Source: Deltaproteobacteria bacterium | GTDB taxonomy: Bacteria > Desulfobacterota > Desulfarculia > Adiutricales > Adiutricaceae | Length of the DNA: 9,233 nucleotides | Direction of reading: 5' to 3' | Assembly (NCBI GenBank): GCA_031288745.1 | Contig: JAITQT010000307.1 | Span: 1-9,233, forward strand | Notes under the pieces: model-generated | What the model was told of the DNA's origin: nothing | What the model saw: only the letters and a program-made list of their open reading frames with translations | Database searches by the model: none | Made by a program: the position numbers and the translations under genes | In this document: positions 1 to 6,986 of the stretch, in pieces | Layout of the letters: each line of letters begins with the position of its first letter | Numbering within the stretch: the stretch's first letter is position 1

Positions 1-238
1 GGTCGCCGATCCAAAGCCCCTCGAAAAGCTTTTTATTATCCTCGCCACCCTTTAGAAGCGTCTCAAGGGTGCTCACCAATAATGATTTGCCAAACCGGCG
101 CGGCCGAGAAAGAAAAAAAGGTTGTTTACTCTCAATCAGCTTATAGATAAGTTCGGTTTTATCGGCGTATATAAAGCCTTCGCTGCGGATTTCCGCAAAA
201 TCGGCTATCCCAAGGGGTATTCGGTTAAAATCGTTCAT
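1..238 (-). CDS. AAA-ATPase-like protein (DUF1703/PF09820 type), N-terminal part only
   Basis: The gene reads leftwards and is cut by the window edge; 79 codons are visible. The translation opens with an N-terminal 'PLGIADFAEIRSEGFIYADKT' type block and continues to RPRRFGKS (residues 45-52), the P-loop-like nucleotide-binding motif characteristic of the AAA-ATPase-like family often annotated with a C-terminal PD-(D/E)XK nuclease domain (DUF1703). That C-terminal half lies outside the window. Proteins of this family are common, often in many copies, in gut and symbiotic anaerobes; their cellular role is not established. The ATG at 238 is preceded by AGG about nine bases upstream; an in-frame ATG at 253 would add five residues but has no good ribosome site. 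The gene is divergent from the iron-uptake operon and looks functionally unrelated to it. The family call is from the recognisable N-terminal motif and is fairly secure. Confidence 0.85.
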   Translation of the reverse strand, partial: MNDFNRIPLGIADFAEIRSEGFIYADKTELIYKLIESKQPFFLSRPRRFGKSLLVSTLETLLKGGEDNKKLFEGLWIGD

Positions 239-331
239 GCCTTGAAGCCTCATAAAATTGCGATCGAATAACAACGAGTTAAATAGGCCGCATAACGGAG
301 TTATCTAAAATAAAACTCACTTCCTTGCTCT

Positions 332-361
332 ATTATACCTTACAACAAACGCTACCGTCTA
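332..361 (-). promoter_or_regulatory. Candidate sigma70-type promoter for the AAA-ATPase-like gene
   Basis: On the minus strand a perfect TATAAT (337-332) lies 18 bases downstream of TAGACG (361-356), which matches four of six positions of TTGACA. It lies about 95 bases upstream of the ATG at 238 and points the right way. A better -35 word, TTGACT (368-363), is present but 25 bases from the -10, too far. This is a sequence match only. Confidence 0.45.
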
Positions 362-606
362 AAGTCAATTAAGTCTTCAAGTGGCCTACGGGCGTGAGGG
401 GCAAAATTTTCCTATTTTTGTTTAGGACGGCCAATTTTGTCCAGATATAAACGGTTTATTTTATCAAAAAAAAACGGAAAATATTGTCCAGCTGGATATT
501 ACCAATAAAAAGGAGACCATTCTGGTTTAGTTTTACCGCGAAAAAGTATACCTCCCGTGGTCAAAAAAATAAAAATTACCTGAGGAGACCATAATCTTGC
601 TCTGGG

Positions 607-627
607 CCTAAAAGATTTACTTTTAGG
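607..627. repeat. Perfect 7-bp inverted repeat (CCTAAAA/TTTTAGG)
   Basis: CCTAAAA at 607-613 and TTTTAGG at 621-627 flank a 7-base loop. No T-run follows on either strand, so it is not an intrinsic terminator. It could be an operator or a chance AT-rich hairpin. Confidence 0.4.
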
Positions 628-690
628 GGAAAAAATAAATTAAATATCGTTTAGGCAGTGGACAAGTTTTTCGTCATTGCTTGGCCACAT

Positions 691-707
691 TTAACCGTCT
701 AGGTTAA
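691..707. repeat. Perfect 6-bp inverted repeat (TTAACC-N5-GGTTAA), possible operator
   Basis: TTAACC (691-696) and GGTTAA (702-707) are exact reverse complements around a 5-base spacer, a size typical of dimeric repressor sites. It lies about 240 bases upstream of the operon promoter and about 300 bases upstream of the divergent one, so a role in either is unproven. Confidence 0.35.
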
Positions 708-913
708 GACAAATTCAACCAGCATAAACACAGGGTGGCTTAATCAGATAATCTGGAGAGATACTTTGACTGAATGGGGCTTCCGTTTGTTCAATCTTTT
801 TAGGAAGTATAAATTCTCCTAGGTTTAGAGGCAACATTTTGGCAAGTTGGTTAAATTTTTTGTTAGCCAAGGGCACTAATTAAACAGCTTGGAAAATTTT
901 GATGCTTTCGCCT

Positions 914-934
914 GGGCGGGGCGAGGGGGCGAGG
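914..934 (+). promoter_or_regulatory. G-tract cluster (possible G-quadruplex) just upstream of the operon promoter
   Basis: Four G runs of 3, 4, 5 and 2 bases with spacers of 1 to 3 bases stand out from the surrounding AT-rich DNA and end ten bases before the -35 hexamer at 944. The pattern could form a two-tetrad quadruplex, or an imperfect three-tetrad one, on the + strand. A regulatory effect is inference from position only. Confidence 0.35.
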
Positions 935-943
935 CAAAAAATA

Positions 944-972
944 TTGACAATGACCTAGATAAATGATATAAG
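944..972 (+). promoter_or_regulatory. Strong sigma70-type promoter of the iron-uptake operon
   Basis: TTGACA (944-949) is a perfect -35 hexamer, followed by a 17-base spacer and TATAAG (967-972), five of six matches to the -10 consensus. TG one base before the -10 (964-965) gives an extended -10 element. It lies 83 bases upstream of the GTG start at 1056 and is the best promoter match in the window. The spacer carries GACAATGA and GATAAA words that loosely resemble Fur-box repeats, but the full 19-base Fur consensus is matched at only about ten positions. Iron control by Fur is therefore plausible but not shown. Confidence 0.75.
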
Positions 973-1055
973 TTCAAAGCTCTAAAATTGAGATTCAGTC
1001 GCAGTTGCAAAACTAAAGGTTTTCTTTTGTTTGTCTATATTAGAAGGGTAATAGT

Positions 1056-1889
1056 GTGTTTAAGCACAAGTTTAATAAAAAATTCACATTCCTAGCTTTT
1101 GTTTTAGCTTTTTCAGCCTTGCTCTGGTCATCTCTAAATCAGGCCTTGGCCGCCGACGTCGTTTTGCCGCCACCCCAAACCCAGGGCGGAGCGGGGTTGT
1201 TCGATACCCTTAAAAAACGTTCTTCGCTCAGCGGGGGGGATTTTTCGCCTTTAGCCGAGGTTTCTTTAGAAGAACTCTCCACTGTTTTATGGGCAGCTAG
1301 TGGCTTGAATCGGGGCCAGAAAGGCTGGACAGTGCCTATGGCCAGGGGCCTCCCCCCTTACGCAACCATTTTTGTGGCTGGTAATCAAGGACTTTTTCGC
1401 TACGATTGGGTCGAGCATAAGCTAGTGGAGATTTCAGGGGAAAACGTTAAAGATCAGCTTGGCGGACAAAGTTTCGTTAAAAAAGCTTTTTACGTCTTAA
1501 TCTTCGTGTCCGAGAAATCGGTCTTTGCCCAAGCTAAAAGCGACCATCACGGGCGCGAGCGATATGGCCACGGCCCTGGTGAAGAGCCTCGCGGAGGTGA
1601 AGATAAAGCTTTTGTGGGTAAAGTTTCAGACGCTAATCAAGGTCAAGAACGCCCCGAAGGTCGCGGTCCTGATGGTCGTGAGCCCGAAGGTCGCGGCCCT
1701 CGCTTAGATCGCTTCGACGCCTTCGTTCATGTCTTAGTTGGGGCTATGACTCAAGACGCCTATTTAGCAGCGGCCTCTTTAGGCTTAGGGGCCCGTTATA
1801 TTCATCAAATGAAGACGAGTAATATAGAAAAGCTGGTGCCTATAGCCCCGGGTGATTACCCGGTGGCCTTGATGATGCTGGGTAAATAG
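1056..1889 (+). CDS. Secreted nitroreductase-family (SagB/ThcOx-like) protein with charged low-complexity insertion
   Basis: The 277-residue protein starts at GTG 1056 with AGAAGGG seven bases upstream. Residues 1-33 form a Sec signal peptide (basic start, hydrophobic core, cleavage after QALA), placing the product in the periplasm. The mature part reads like a nitroreductase/SagB fold: an LPPPQTQGGAGLFDTLKKRSS block, then LEELSTVLWAASGLNR, then FRYDWVEHKLVEIS, and near the end GAMTQDAYLAAASLGLGARYI and a terminal PVALMMLGK. Members bind FMN and reduce nitro, quinone or other acceptors; the usual second Arg of the RRSxR phosphate-binding motif is not seen here. Residues about 160-220 are an insertion rich in Gly, Arg, Glu, His and Pro, with an internal DNA repeat. 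The gene is first in the operon, 55 bases before the FTR1 permease, which suggests a redox role in iron uptake; the substrate is unknown. The fold call is fairly sure and the function is inference. Confidence 0.78.
   Translation: MFKHKFNKKFTFLAFVLAFSALLWSSLNQALAADVVLPPPQTQGGAGLFDTLKKRSSLSGGDFSPLAEVSLEELSTVLWAASGLNRGQKGWTVPMARGLPPYATIFVAGNQGLFRYDWVEHKLVEISGENVKDQLGGQSFVKKAFYVLIFVSEKSVFAQAKSDHHGRERYGHGPGEEPRGGEDKAFVGKVSDANQGQERPEGRGPDGREPEGRGPRLDRFDAFVHVLVGAMTQDAYLAAASLGLGARYIHQMKTSNIEKLVPIAPGDYPVALMMLGK
1653..1700 (+). repeat. 30-bp-period repeat coding PEGRGP units inside the nitroreductase insertion
   Basis: An 18-base unit at 1653-1670 recurs at 1683-1700 with one base changed, giving two PEGRGP units separated by DGRE. 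It is the most regular part of the low-complexity insertion and suggests growth by local duplication. Confidence 0.6.
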
Positions 1890-1944
1890 CCCCAGTTGAT
1901 TTTTATTCGTTTTTTTTCTGGCCTTTGTAAGGATCTTTAAAAAT

Positions 1945-3279
1945 ATGTCTCAAAAGCTTTTTTATTATCTATTTTTTCCATCTCTTTTCTTACTCGTCTC
2001 GTTAATTTTAACTTCTCCAGTTAAGGCCGAGGGCTACGATTCTTGGGGCGAGGTGGCCGCGGCTATGAAGGTGTCTTTGGATAAATCTTACGATAGCTTT
2101 ATCGAAAGAGATGCCGAGAAAAGCGTCGAATGGGTTAACCATGCTTATTTTCAATTCTATGAAAAAGAGGGCTTTGAAAGAAACGTCAAGGGGCGCGTTT
2201 CCGGTAAGAGAGCCTCTCAGGTCGAATATAAGTTTGCCATAATTAAACAAAAAATTAAGGAAGGGGTCGCTAAGGAAGAGATACGAGCTCAACTCGATCA
2301 ATTAATCCTTTGGTTAAATGAAGACGCTGCTACTTTAGACGCACGGCAAAAGGCCAAACAAGCTCAAGCCCAAGTCCAAGGACAATCTAGTCAGGTAGAG
2401 GCAGATTCTAGTCAAGTTTCGCATCAAGGCTTAGCCGCCCCGATCGTTTCCACAGTCGGCCGCGATTGGACTTTGTTTTTAGCCGCCTTCGGCACTCTCT
2501 TGCGCGAAGGCTTCGAAGCTATCTTAGTTATCGCGGCCATAGCCGCTTATTTGACTCGCTCGGGTAATAAAAAGAGCGTTAAAACCGTCTACTGGGCCTC
2601 GGCTGCAGCCGTGTTGGTTAGCGCTTTGGCGGCCATTGCTCTACAAATCCTCTTTAAAAATTTTGGCGGAGCTAAGCAAGAGATTATCGAAGGGCTAACC
2701 ATGCTCTTAGCTACGGTGGTTCTTTTTTGCGTTAGCAACTGGATGTTCGCTAAGGCCGAAGCCCAGGCCTGGAAGCGCTATATTGAAAATAAAGTCCAAT
2801 CGGCAGTATCCACTGGAAGCTCTCTAGCCCTAGCTGCGGCGGCTTTTTTAGCGGTTTTTCGGGAAGGAGCTGAGACCATTTTATTTTATCAAGGTATCCT
2901 TAGCGAGGCCGACGGGGAGACGGGCATGGTTTGGGGCGGCTTCACGGTCGGCCTAGTAGCCTTAGCCGCGGTCTTTTTTATTATTCGCCACGGCTCGATG
3001 AAACTGCCGATTCGGCCCTTCTTTTTGGGCACGAGTATTTTAATGTTCGTCATGTCTATAGCCTTCGCGGGCGGAGGGATAAAAGAACTCCAAGAGGGCG
3101 ACGCTATCAGCGCTACTATGCTTGAGGGATTTCCTACAGTTGAGCTTTTGGGTATTTACCCAACCCTTCAAACTTTACTCCCTCAACTTATCCTGGTGGC
3201 CTTAACTATCTTCGCTATCGTTCGTATTCGCAATCGTCGTAAGGCCAGTGAGGTAATTTCGCAGGCCTCGGCGGCTTAA
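1945..3279 (+). CDS. fetM: FTR1-family iron permease (FetM-like)
   Basis: This 444-residue protein is an inner-membrane iron permease of the FTR1 family. A signal peptide or first membrane segment (residues 1-28, ending PVKA) leads to a helical periplasmic domain of about 140 residues and a Gln/Ser-rich linker. About seven membrane segments follow (roughly 176-203, 210-235, 246-270, 292-318, 328-349, 358-383, 410-430). Two REXXE motifs, REGFE (187-191) and REGAE (306-310), sit in membrane helices and are the known iron-ligand motifs of the family. Only one copy of the periplasmic helical unit is present, shorter than the repeat-bearing FetM proteins of enterobacteria. The ATG has AAGGA 11 bases upstream, a long spacing. 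It lies between the nitroreductase-like gene and the P19 gene, its established partner type. The family is certain; the transport substrate (periplasmic iron delivered by P19) is from family knowledge. Confidence 0.95.
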   Translation: MSQKLFYYLFFPSLFLLVSLILTSPVKAEGYDSWGEVAAAMKVSLDKSYDSFIERDAEKSVEWVNHAYFQFYEKEGFERNVKGRVSGKRASQVEYKFAIIKQKIKEGVAKEEIRAQLDQLILWLNEDAATLDARQKAKQAQAQVQGQSSQVEADSSQVSHQGLAAPIVSTVGRDWTLFLAAFGTLLREGFEAILVIAAIAAYLTRSGNKKSVKTVYWASAAAVLVSALAAIALQILFKNFGGAKQEIIEGLTMLLATVVLFCVSNWMFAKAEAQAWKRYIENKVQSAVSTGSSLALAAAAFLAVFREGAETILFYQGILSEADGETGMVWGGFTVGLVALAAVFFIIRHGSMKLPIRPFFLGTSILMFVMSIAFAGGGIKELQEGDAISATMLEGFPTVELLGIYPTLQTLLPQLILVALTIFAIVRIRNRRKASEVISQASAA

Positions 3280-3311
3280 GAATATAAATCTTAAGTTTTG
3301 CCCCTTTCTAC

Positions 3312-3366
3312 AGCCTTTCAGCGGCCTTTTTGGTAAGTTAGTCTAGGCCGTAGGCTTAATTTTTTT
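3312..3366 (+). terminator. Weak interrupted stem-loop plus T-run between fetM and the P19 gene
   Basis: AGCCT (3312-3316) can pair with AGGCT (3352-3356) and CGGCC (3322-3326) with GGCCG (3346-3350), with an internal bulge. A run of seven T (3360-3366) follows four bases later. The stem is interrupted, so this may be a partial attenuator that tunes downstream expression or may be chance. The 136-base spacer holds no other gene. Confidence 0.25.
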
Positions 3367-3415
3367 AAAGCGCGCCCATTTAGGGTTTGAGCGTCAATTT
3401 TCGTAGGAGACACAG

Positions 3416-3982
3416 ATGAGAATTTTATTTTCGATTTTTTTGTTTGGTTTTTTAATCATGACTTTATCGTTTGGCCTAAATTCTCCGGCTGAGGCCCAAG
3501 ATAAGGGAGCAGCGGGTTTTGAGGAGTTTCCCCTAGGTGATAATAAAATTGTTAATCCTTTACTAATCGCCGGGGTCTACTTTCAGCCGGTGGATATGGA
3601 GCCTTTGGGCGCGGGAGGGCTACCGGCCGCTGAGAGTGATATGCACTTGGAAGCCGATATTTCTGCCGTAGAGGATAACGGCCTTGGTTATGGGGCAGGC
3701 GATTTTGTGCCTAATTTGACTGTTAAGTATAAAGCCCAAAAGGAGGGCGGTAAGCTCATCGAAGGTAACTTTATGCCTATGAGCGCTTCCGATGGCCCCC
3801 ATTACGGTAATAACGTTAAATTAGACGGCCCCGGAAAATATAAGATTACCTTTATTATCGAAAGCCCCGATAAGCAAGGATATCTCCTTCACGTCGATAA
3901 GGCTACCGGCGTTCCGGGACGTTTTTGGAAAGAGCCCATTGAGGTCTCTTGGGATTTCGATTTCGTGCCTAGGGCTTGGTGA
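3416..3982 (+). CDS. fetP: P19/Tp34-family periplasmic iron-binding protein
   Basis: The 188-residue product starts at ATG 3416 with AGGAG six bases upstream. Residues 1-27 are a Sec signal peptide ending AEA. The mature protein closely follows the Campylobacter P19 pattern: FQPVDMEP (56-63), SDMHLEADI (74-82), FMPMSASDGPHYGNNV (119-134), a GPGKYK strand (138-143) and HVDKATGV (159-166). Candidate metal ligands are H77, E79, M122, D126, H129 and H159. Their spacing fits the His/Met copper site and the adjacent Glu/Asp site known for P19. Such proteins bind iron in the periplasm, often with copper, as dimers, and feed the FTR1 permease encoded just upstream. Nothing is missing from the family core. 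The stop codon overlaps a short hairpin. Family assignment is very secure. Confidence 0.96.
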   Translation: MRILFSIFLFGFLIMTLSFGLNSPAEAQDKGAAGFEEFPLGDNKIVNPLLIAGVYFQPVDMEPLGAGGLPAAESDMHLEADISAVEDNGLGYGAGDFVPNLTVKYKAQKEGGKLIEGNFMPMSASDGPHYGNNVKLDGPGKYKITFIIESPDKQGYLLHVDKATGVPGRFWKEPIEVSWDFDFVPRAW

Positions 3983-3994
3983 GAAAAACCAAGC
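3974..3994 (+). repeat. Short hairpin overlapping the P19 stop codon
   Basis: GCTTGGT (3974-3980) and ACCAAGC (3988-3994) form a perfect 7-bp stem around a 7-base loop and include the first base of the TGA stop. A T-run at 4009-4014 is 14 bases further on, too far for a classical terminator, so a terminating role is doubtful. Confidence 0.4.
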
Positions 3995-4045
3995 TCTATT
4001 GGCCCAAGTTTTTTGACCTTCTGAGAGATTAACGCCTTTTAATAT

Positions 4046-4083
4046 CGGAGGCCGGTCTCCTATTTTTTGGAGACCGGCCTCCG
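4046..4083 (+). terminator. Perfect 15-bp GC-rich hairpin between the P19 and DUF2318 genes
   Basis: The arms 4046-4060 and 4069-4083 are exact reverse complements (core GGAGGCCGGTCTCC), closing an 8-base loop with six T. It is the most stable structure in the window. No T-run follows directly; one lies 18 bases downstream (4102-4107). It therefore may not terminate efficiently and could instead protect the upstream nitroreductase-fetM-P19 message from exonucleases, lowering downstream expression. It lies in the 208-base spacer, 107 bases before the next start codon. The structure is certain and the role is inferred. Confidence 0.6.
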
Positions 4084-4190
4084 GTGGCCTTAAAGGTTGT
4101 GTTTTTTGGTAATAGAGCGTTTTTTTTCTTCAAAAATAGATCGTTCCTTATTTTTTAAATTTTATCTTTGTCTTAAATTAAGGCCCCCGC

Positions 4191-5600
4191 ATGCTTTCAT
4201 ATTTGATTAAAGTTATAGACGAGAGTTGGCTTTTGGCCCTAGTCGCCCCGTTGGTGTTAAGAATTATTAACCATCCTAAAAAGATAGGCCAGATAGGGCC
4301 GGTGATTTATTGTGGTTTTGGCCTAGGGCTTTTGGCCGCCTTAATTTTAAGCACGTTAAGACTAAACGTGGGCTGGATCATTAGAGAATATTACGATTTA
4401 TCTGTTTTAATCCCAGCCATCCTCTCTCTTTTATGTTTTGGGGCCTTTAGGCTTGGTGTGGCTAGGGATGATAAGCAAAAGTATGTTTTACTTGGGCGCT
4501 CCTTTTTAGCTCTTATACCCACTCTTACGGCCGTTTATTTAATTAAGAGGCTAGCCGGTCCGGGCGGATTTTTTGGGGCCCCGGCTCTGGTCCTTTTTTT
4601 CCCGGCCTTGTCCTTATTTTCCTTTGGCCCGCTAAAGATAGTTGATTGCTCAAAGGCTTCCAAATATTGCGCTGCCTTATTCTTAGCGGCCATGACCGCT
4701 AGAACCACTCCTAATCTTATGCTCTTTCCCTTTGAGTTTGGCGTGGGTTTAGATTCGGTTTTTAATCGAGAGTATCTTGATAAGGTCTTAGGTTACTCCA
4801 TAGGACTCCTATTGGCGTCTTTATTGTGGTTGCTAGTCCATTTACTTATTAAGAGCGTATCGATTAAAGCTCTTAAATGGATTGCCATTTTTACCCTCTC
4901 TCTAGCTTTTCTAGAACTTTGTTTAGAAATTGGTCAGATCCTAGCCGCCAGAAGATTATTGCCTAATTTTTTGTTTAAGGCCGTCTTATTTTTACTTATT
5001 CGTGAGCACCTCTTTTTGTGGGTCCAGAGCCTTGGCTGGACAATTTTAGCTTTTTATTTAATCATCCAAAGCTATCTTGTTCGGCCCATTGGCTCAAATG
5101 CGGCCTTAAGGCGTAAGTCCATGGCCAAACTCTATAGCGACCGCCGGCGCGGCATAGCAGCGCTTTTATGCCTCTTTGTTATCATCTTTAGCGCTACTGC
5201 CTTAAGGGCCTTAAATGAGCGTGGCCCCTATATTGAAGAGCCTTTGCCGATTAAATCTAGTGGCTCTAAAATCGTCTTAGATTTACAAACCGTTGCCGAT
5301 GGAAAGCTCCATCGCTATTCTTACGAAACTCAAGATGGAACGAAAGCCCGATTTATCGTTATAAAAAAGAGCCAAACCGCTTTTGGGGCCGGCCTTGACG
5401 CCTGTGATATTTGCGGTCAGAGTGGCTATTACCAGAAAGGGGAGCAAGTGATTTGTAAGCTTTGTGACGTGGTTATGAATAAATCGACCATTGGCTTTCC
5501 TGGAGGCTGCAATCCTGTCCCTCTCGATTTTACCTTTGATAAAGGCTCAATTATCTTTGAAACGGATGATTTGGAAACCGAGGCCCATAGGTTTAAATAG
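4191..5600 (+). CDS. DUF2318-domain Cys-rich membrane protein (Fet/P19 locus component)
   Basis: The 469-residue protein has an N-terminal region of about 340 residues with many hydrophobic membrane segments, then a soluble C-terminal DUF2318 domain. That domain holds C405-x2-C408, C422-x2-C425 and C440 in a GGCNPVPL motif, a conserved set thought to bind metal or an Fe-S centre or to do thiol redox chemistry. Matching proteins sit directly after P19 in Campylobacter and in the enterobacterial fet clusters. The role there is unproven but is usually taken as electron or iron transfer at the membrane. The ATG at 4191 has TAAGG seven bases upstream, a modest ribosome site. Spacing to the downstream permease gene is 64 bases. 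The domain call is secure from the Cys pattern and neighbours; topology is estimated by eye. Confidence 0.92.
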   Translation: MLSYLIKVIDESWLLALVAPLVLRIINHPKKIGQIGPVIYCGFGLGLLAALILSTLRLNVGWIIREYYDLSVLIPAILSLLCFGAFRLGVARDDKQKYVLLGRSFLALIPTLTAVYLIKRLAGPGGFFGAPALVLFFPALSLFSFGPLKIVDCSKASKYCAALFLAAMTARTTPNLMLFPFEFGVGLDSVFNREYLDKVLGYSIGLLLASLLWLLVHLLIKSVSIKALKWIAIFTLSLAFLELCLEIGQILAARRLLPNFLFKAVLFLLIREHLFLWVQSLGWTILAFYLIIQSYLVRPIGSNAALRRKSMAKLYSDRRRGIAALLCLFVIIFSATALRALNERGPYIEEPLPIKSSGSKIVLDLQTVADGKLHRYSYETQDGTKARFIVIKKSQTAFGAGLDACDICGQSGYYQKGEQVICKLCDVVMNKSTIGFPGGCNPVPLDFTFDKGSIIFETDDLETEAHRFK

Positions 5601-5664
5601 TTTTTAGAATAAAACTCTCTATACTGGGAAAATTGTCTTTTTAACGTTAATGAGGATATCTTTG

Positions 5665-6984
5665 ATGTTTTGGAAAATGATCAAGGGCTCTTTTTTTATC
5701 CGAAGGCGCGCCCATCTCTTAACCGCTCTCACGGTAGCCTTGGGTGTAAGCTTAGCCGCAGCCTTATTAGGGGTGATGTTTGATATTGGTGATAAGGTTA
5801 ATAAAGAGCTAAAGTCCTACGGAGCTAATCTAAACGCCGTGCCGAAAGGGGCCTCGGTCATTGGCGCTCTCTATGAATTAGGCGATATAGGCCAAAGCGA
5901 AATGGCTATAAAAAATAATTATATTTTAGAAGACGAACTTTATAAAATTAAGATGATCTTTTGGGCCTATAACATAGTAGATTTCGCCCCCTATTTGACG
6001 GTTAAGGTTAAGGCCGAAGGTTTTCCAACTTCTTTGATCGGCTCTTGGTTTAATAAAAGCTTGGATTTACCTACTGGGGAAAAGGTAGTTACGGGAATGG
6101 ATAATCTAAAGAGTTGGTGGGTCTTAGAAGGGGAACGCGTAGATGAAAGAGATATCAGAGGGATTTTAGTGGGGCGCGAGTTAGCTAATAAGCTTAATCT
6201 TAAACTTGGCTCTACAATTAAAGTAACACCTGAGGTTATTATCGAGGGCGAAGGGAATCAATCAAGCGAGCCTGAAGTTTTGACCGTTCGGGGGATTTTT
6301 GAAAGCGGCGGTGATGAAGACGATACTATTTTTGCAAGCCTTATCTTAGCCCAAAAAATCGCCTCTAAACCCGGCTTGGTGGAAAGAGTAGAGATTAGCG
6401 CTCTAACTACCCCAGATAACGAGCTAGCCCGGAGGGCGGCCCAAAACCCTGGTAGTCTTTCTAGGCTTGAGTGGGATACTTGGTATTGTACGGCCTATAT
6501 AAGCTCCATTGCTTACCAAATAGAAGAAATCTTACCCTCGGTAAGGGTAAAACCTATTTTAAAGGTAGCCCAAAGCGAGGGGGCTATTTTAGAAAAAACA
6601 GAGCTGTTAATAATTCTCTTAACTGTCTTAACCCTAGGCTGCGCTTCGTTAGCTATCTCTAATTTAGTTACGGCCAATATCATGGAGAGAAGCGTTGAGA
6701 TAGGGCTTCTTAAGGCTTTAGGGGCCACTAATATATCCGTCTCTGTTTTGTTTTTAGCTGAAACTTTATTAGCCGCTCTAGCCGGAGGCGTGCTCGGTTA
6801 CGTCGTGGGCTTAGCCCTTAGCCAGCTGGTGGGTTTAACTGTGTTTGGCTCTTATATCGCGGTAAAGCCGCTGGTGATCCCCTTAGCTTTACTCATGGTT
6901 ATTTTCGTAACATTGCTAGGGAGCCTTCCGGCCCTTAAGGCCTTAACTAGCCTTAAGCCAGCCGAGGTTCTCCACGGTAGGTAA
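5665..6984 (+). CDS. FtsX/MacB-like ABC transporter permease, first of two (Fet-type)
   Basis: This 439-residue permease has one N-terminal membrane helix (about 17-39) followed by a large periplasmic domain with the SYGAN motif near residue 50. Three C-terminal helices follow (about 313-336, 357-385, 400-422), the FtsX/MacB layout. The cytoplasmic loop ERSVEIGLLKALGAT (about 342-355) is the typical contact to the ATPase. I chose ATG 5665, not the in-frame ATG 5650, because GAGGA (5652-5656) lies eight bases upstream of it and inside the longer reading. It ends two bases before the next permease gene, and the two are paralogues that presumably form a heterodimer powered by the ATPase at 8356-9045. 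What the complex moves or senses is not known; in known Fet loci it is required with DUF2318 for full iron acquisition. Confidence 0.9.
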   Translation: MFWKMIKGSFFIRRRAHLLTALTVALGVSLAAALLGVMFDIGDKVNKELKSYGANLNAVPKGASVIGALYELGDIGQSEMAIKNNYILEDELYKIKMIFWAYNIVDFAPYLTVKVKAEGFPTSLIGSWFNKSLDLPTGEKVVTGMDNLKSWWVLEGERVDERDIRGILVGRELANKLNLKLGSTIKVTPEVIIEGEGNQSSEPEVLTVRGIFESGGDEDDTIFASLILAQKIASKPGLVERVEISALTTPDNELARRAAQNPGSLSRLEWDTWYCTAYISSIAYQIEEILPSVRVKPILKVAQSEGAILEKTELLIILLTVLTLGCASLAISNLVTANIMERSVEIGLLKALGATNISVSVLFLAETLLAALAGGVLGYVVGLALSQLVGLTVFGSYIAVKPLVIPLALLMVIFVTLLGSLPALKALTSLKPAEVLHGR

Positions 6985-6986
6985 TC

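Larger units (their letters stand above)
239..943. other. Long intergenic region with small inverted and direct repeats, no supported gene
   Basis: No convincing protein-coding gene is visible on either strand here; the longest open stretches are about 40 codons and lack ribosome sites. The DNA is AT-rich with many A and T runs. It holds a minus-strand promoter candidate (332-361), TTGTCCA-type words at 437-443, 484-490 and inverted at 659-665, the palindrome TCCAGCTGGA (487-496), a 10-bp direct repeat (511-520 and 583-592), several short inverted repeats (607-627, 691-707, 745-755, 847-870), and a G-rich tract (914-934). It separates two divergent transcription units, so it is the natural place for regulatory sites, but no known regulator site is clear. 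Confidence 0.6.

Noticed and set aside
715..837. Minus-strand 40-codon ORF starting MLPLNLGEFILPKK
   Set aside because: No ribosome site precedes the ATG, the sequence resembles no family I know, and the length is within chance for this region.
847..870. TTGGTTAA/TTAGCCAA near-perfect stem as terminator of an upstream gene
   Set aside because: No gene ends nearby on either strand, the stem is AT-rich with one G-U pair, and no T-tract follows.
2008..2301. Minus-strand ORF of 97 codons inside the FTR1 gene
   Set aside because: It lies antisense within a clear FTR1 coding region and its sequence has no recognisable domain; it is a shadow of the real frame.
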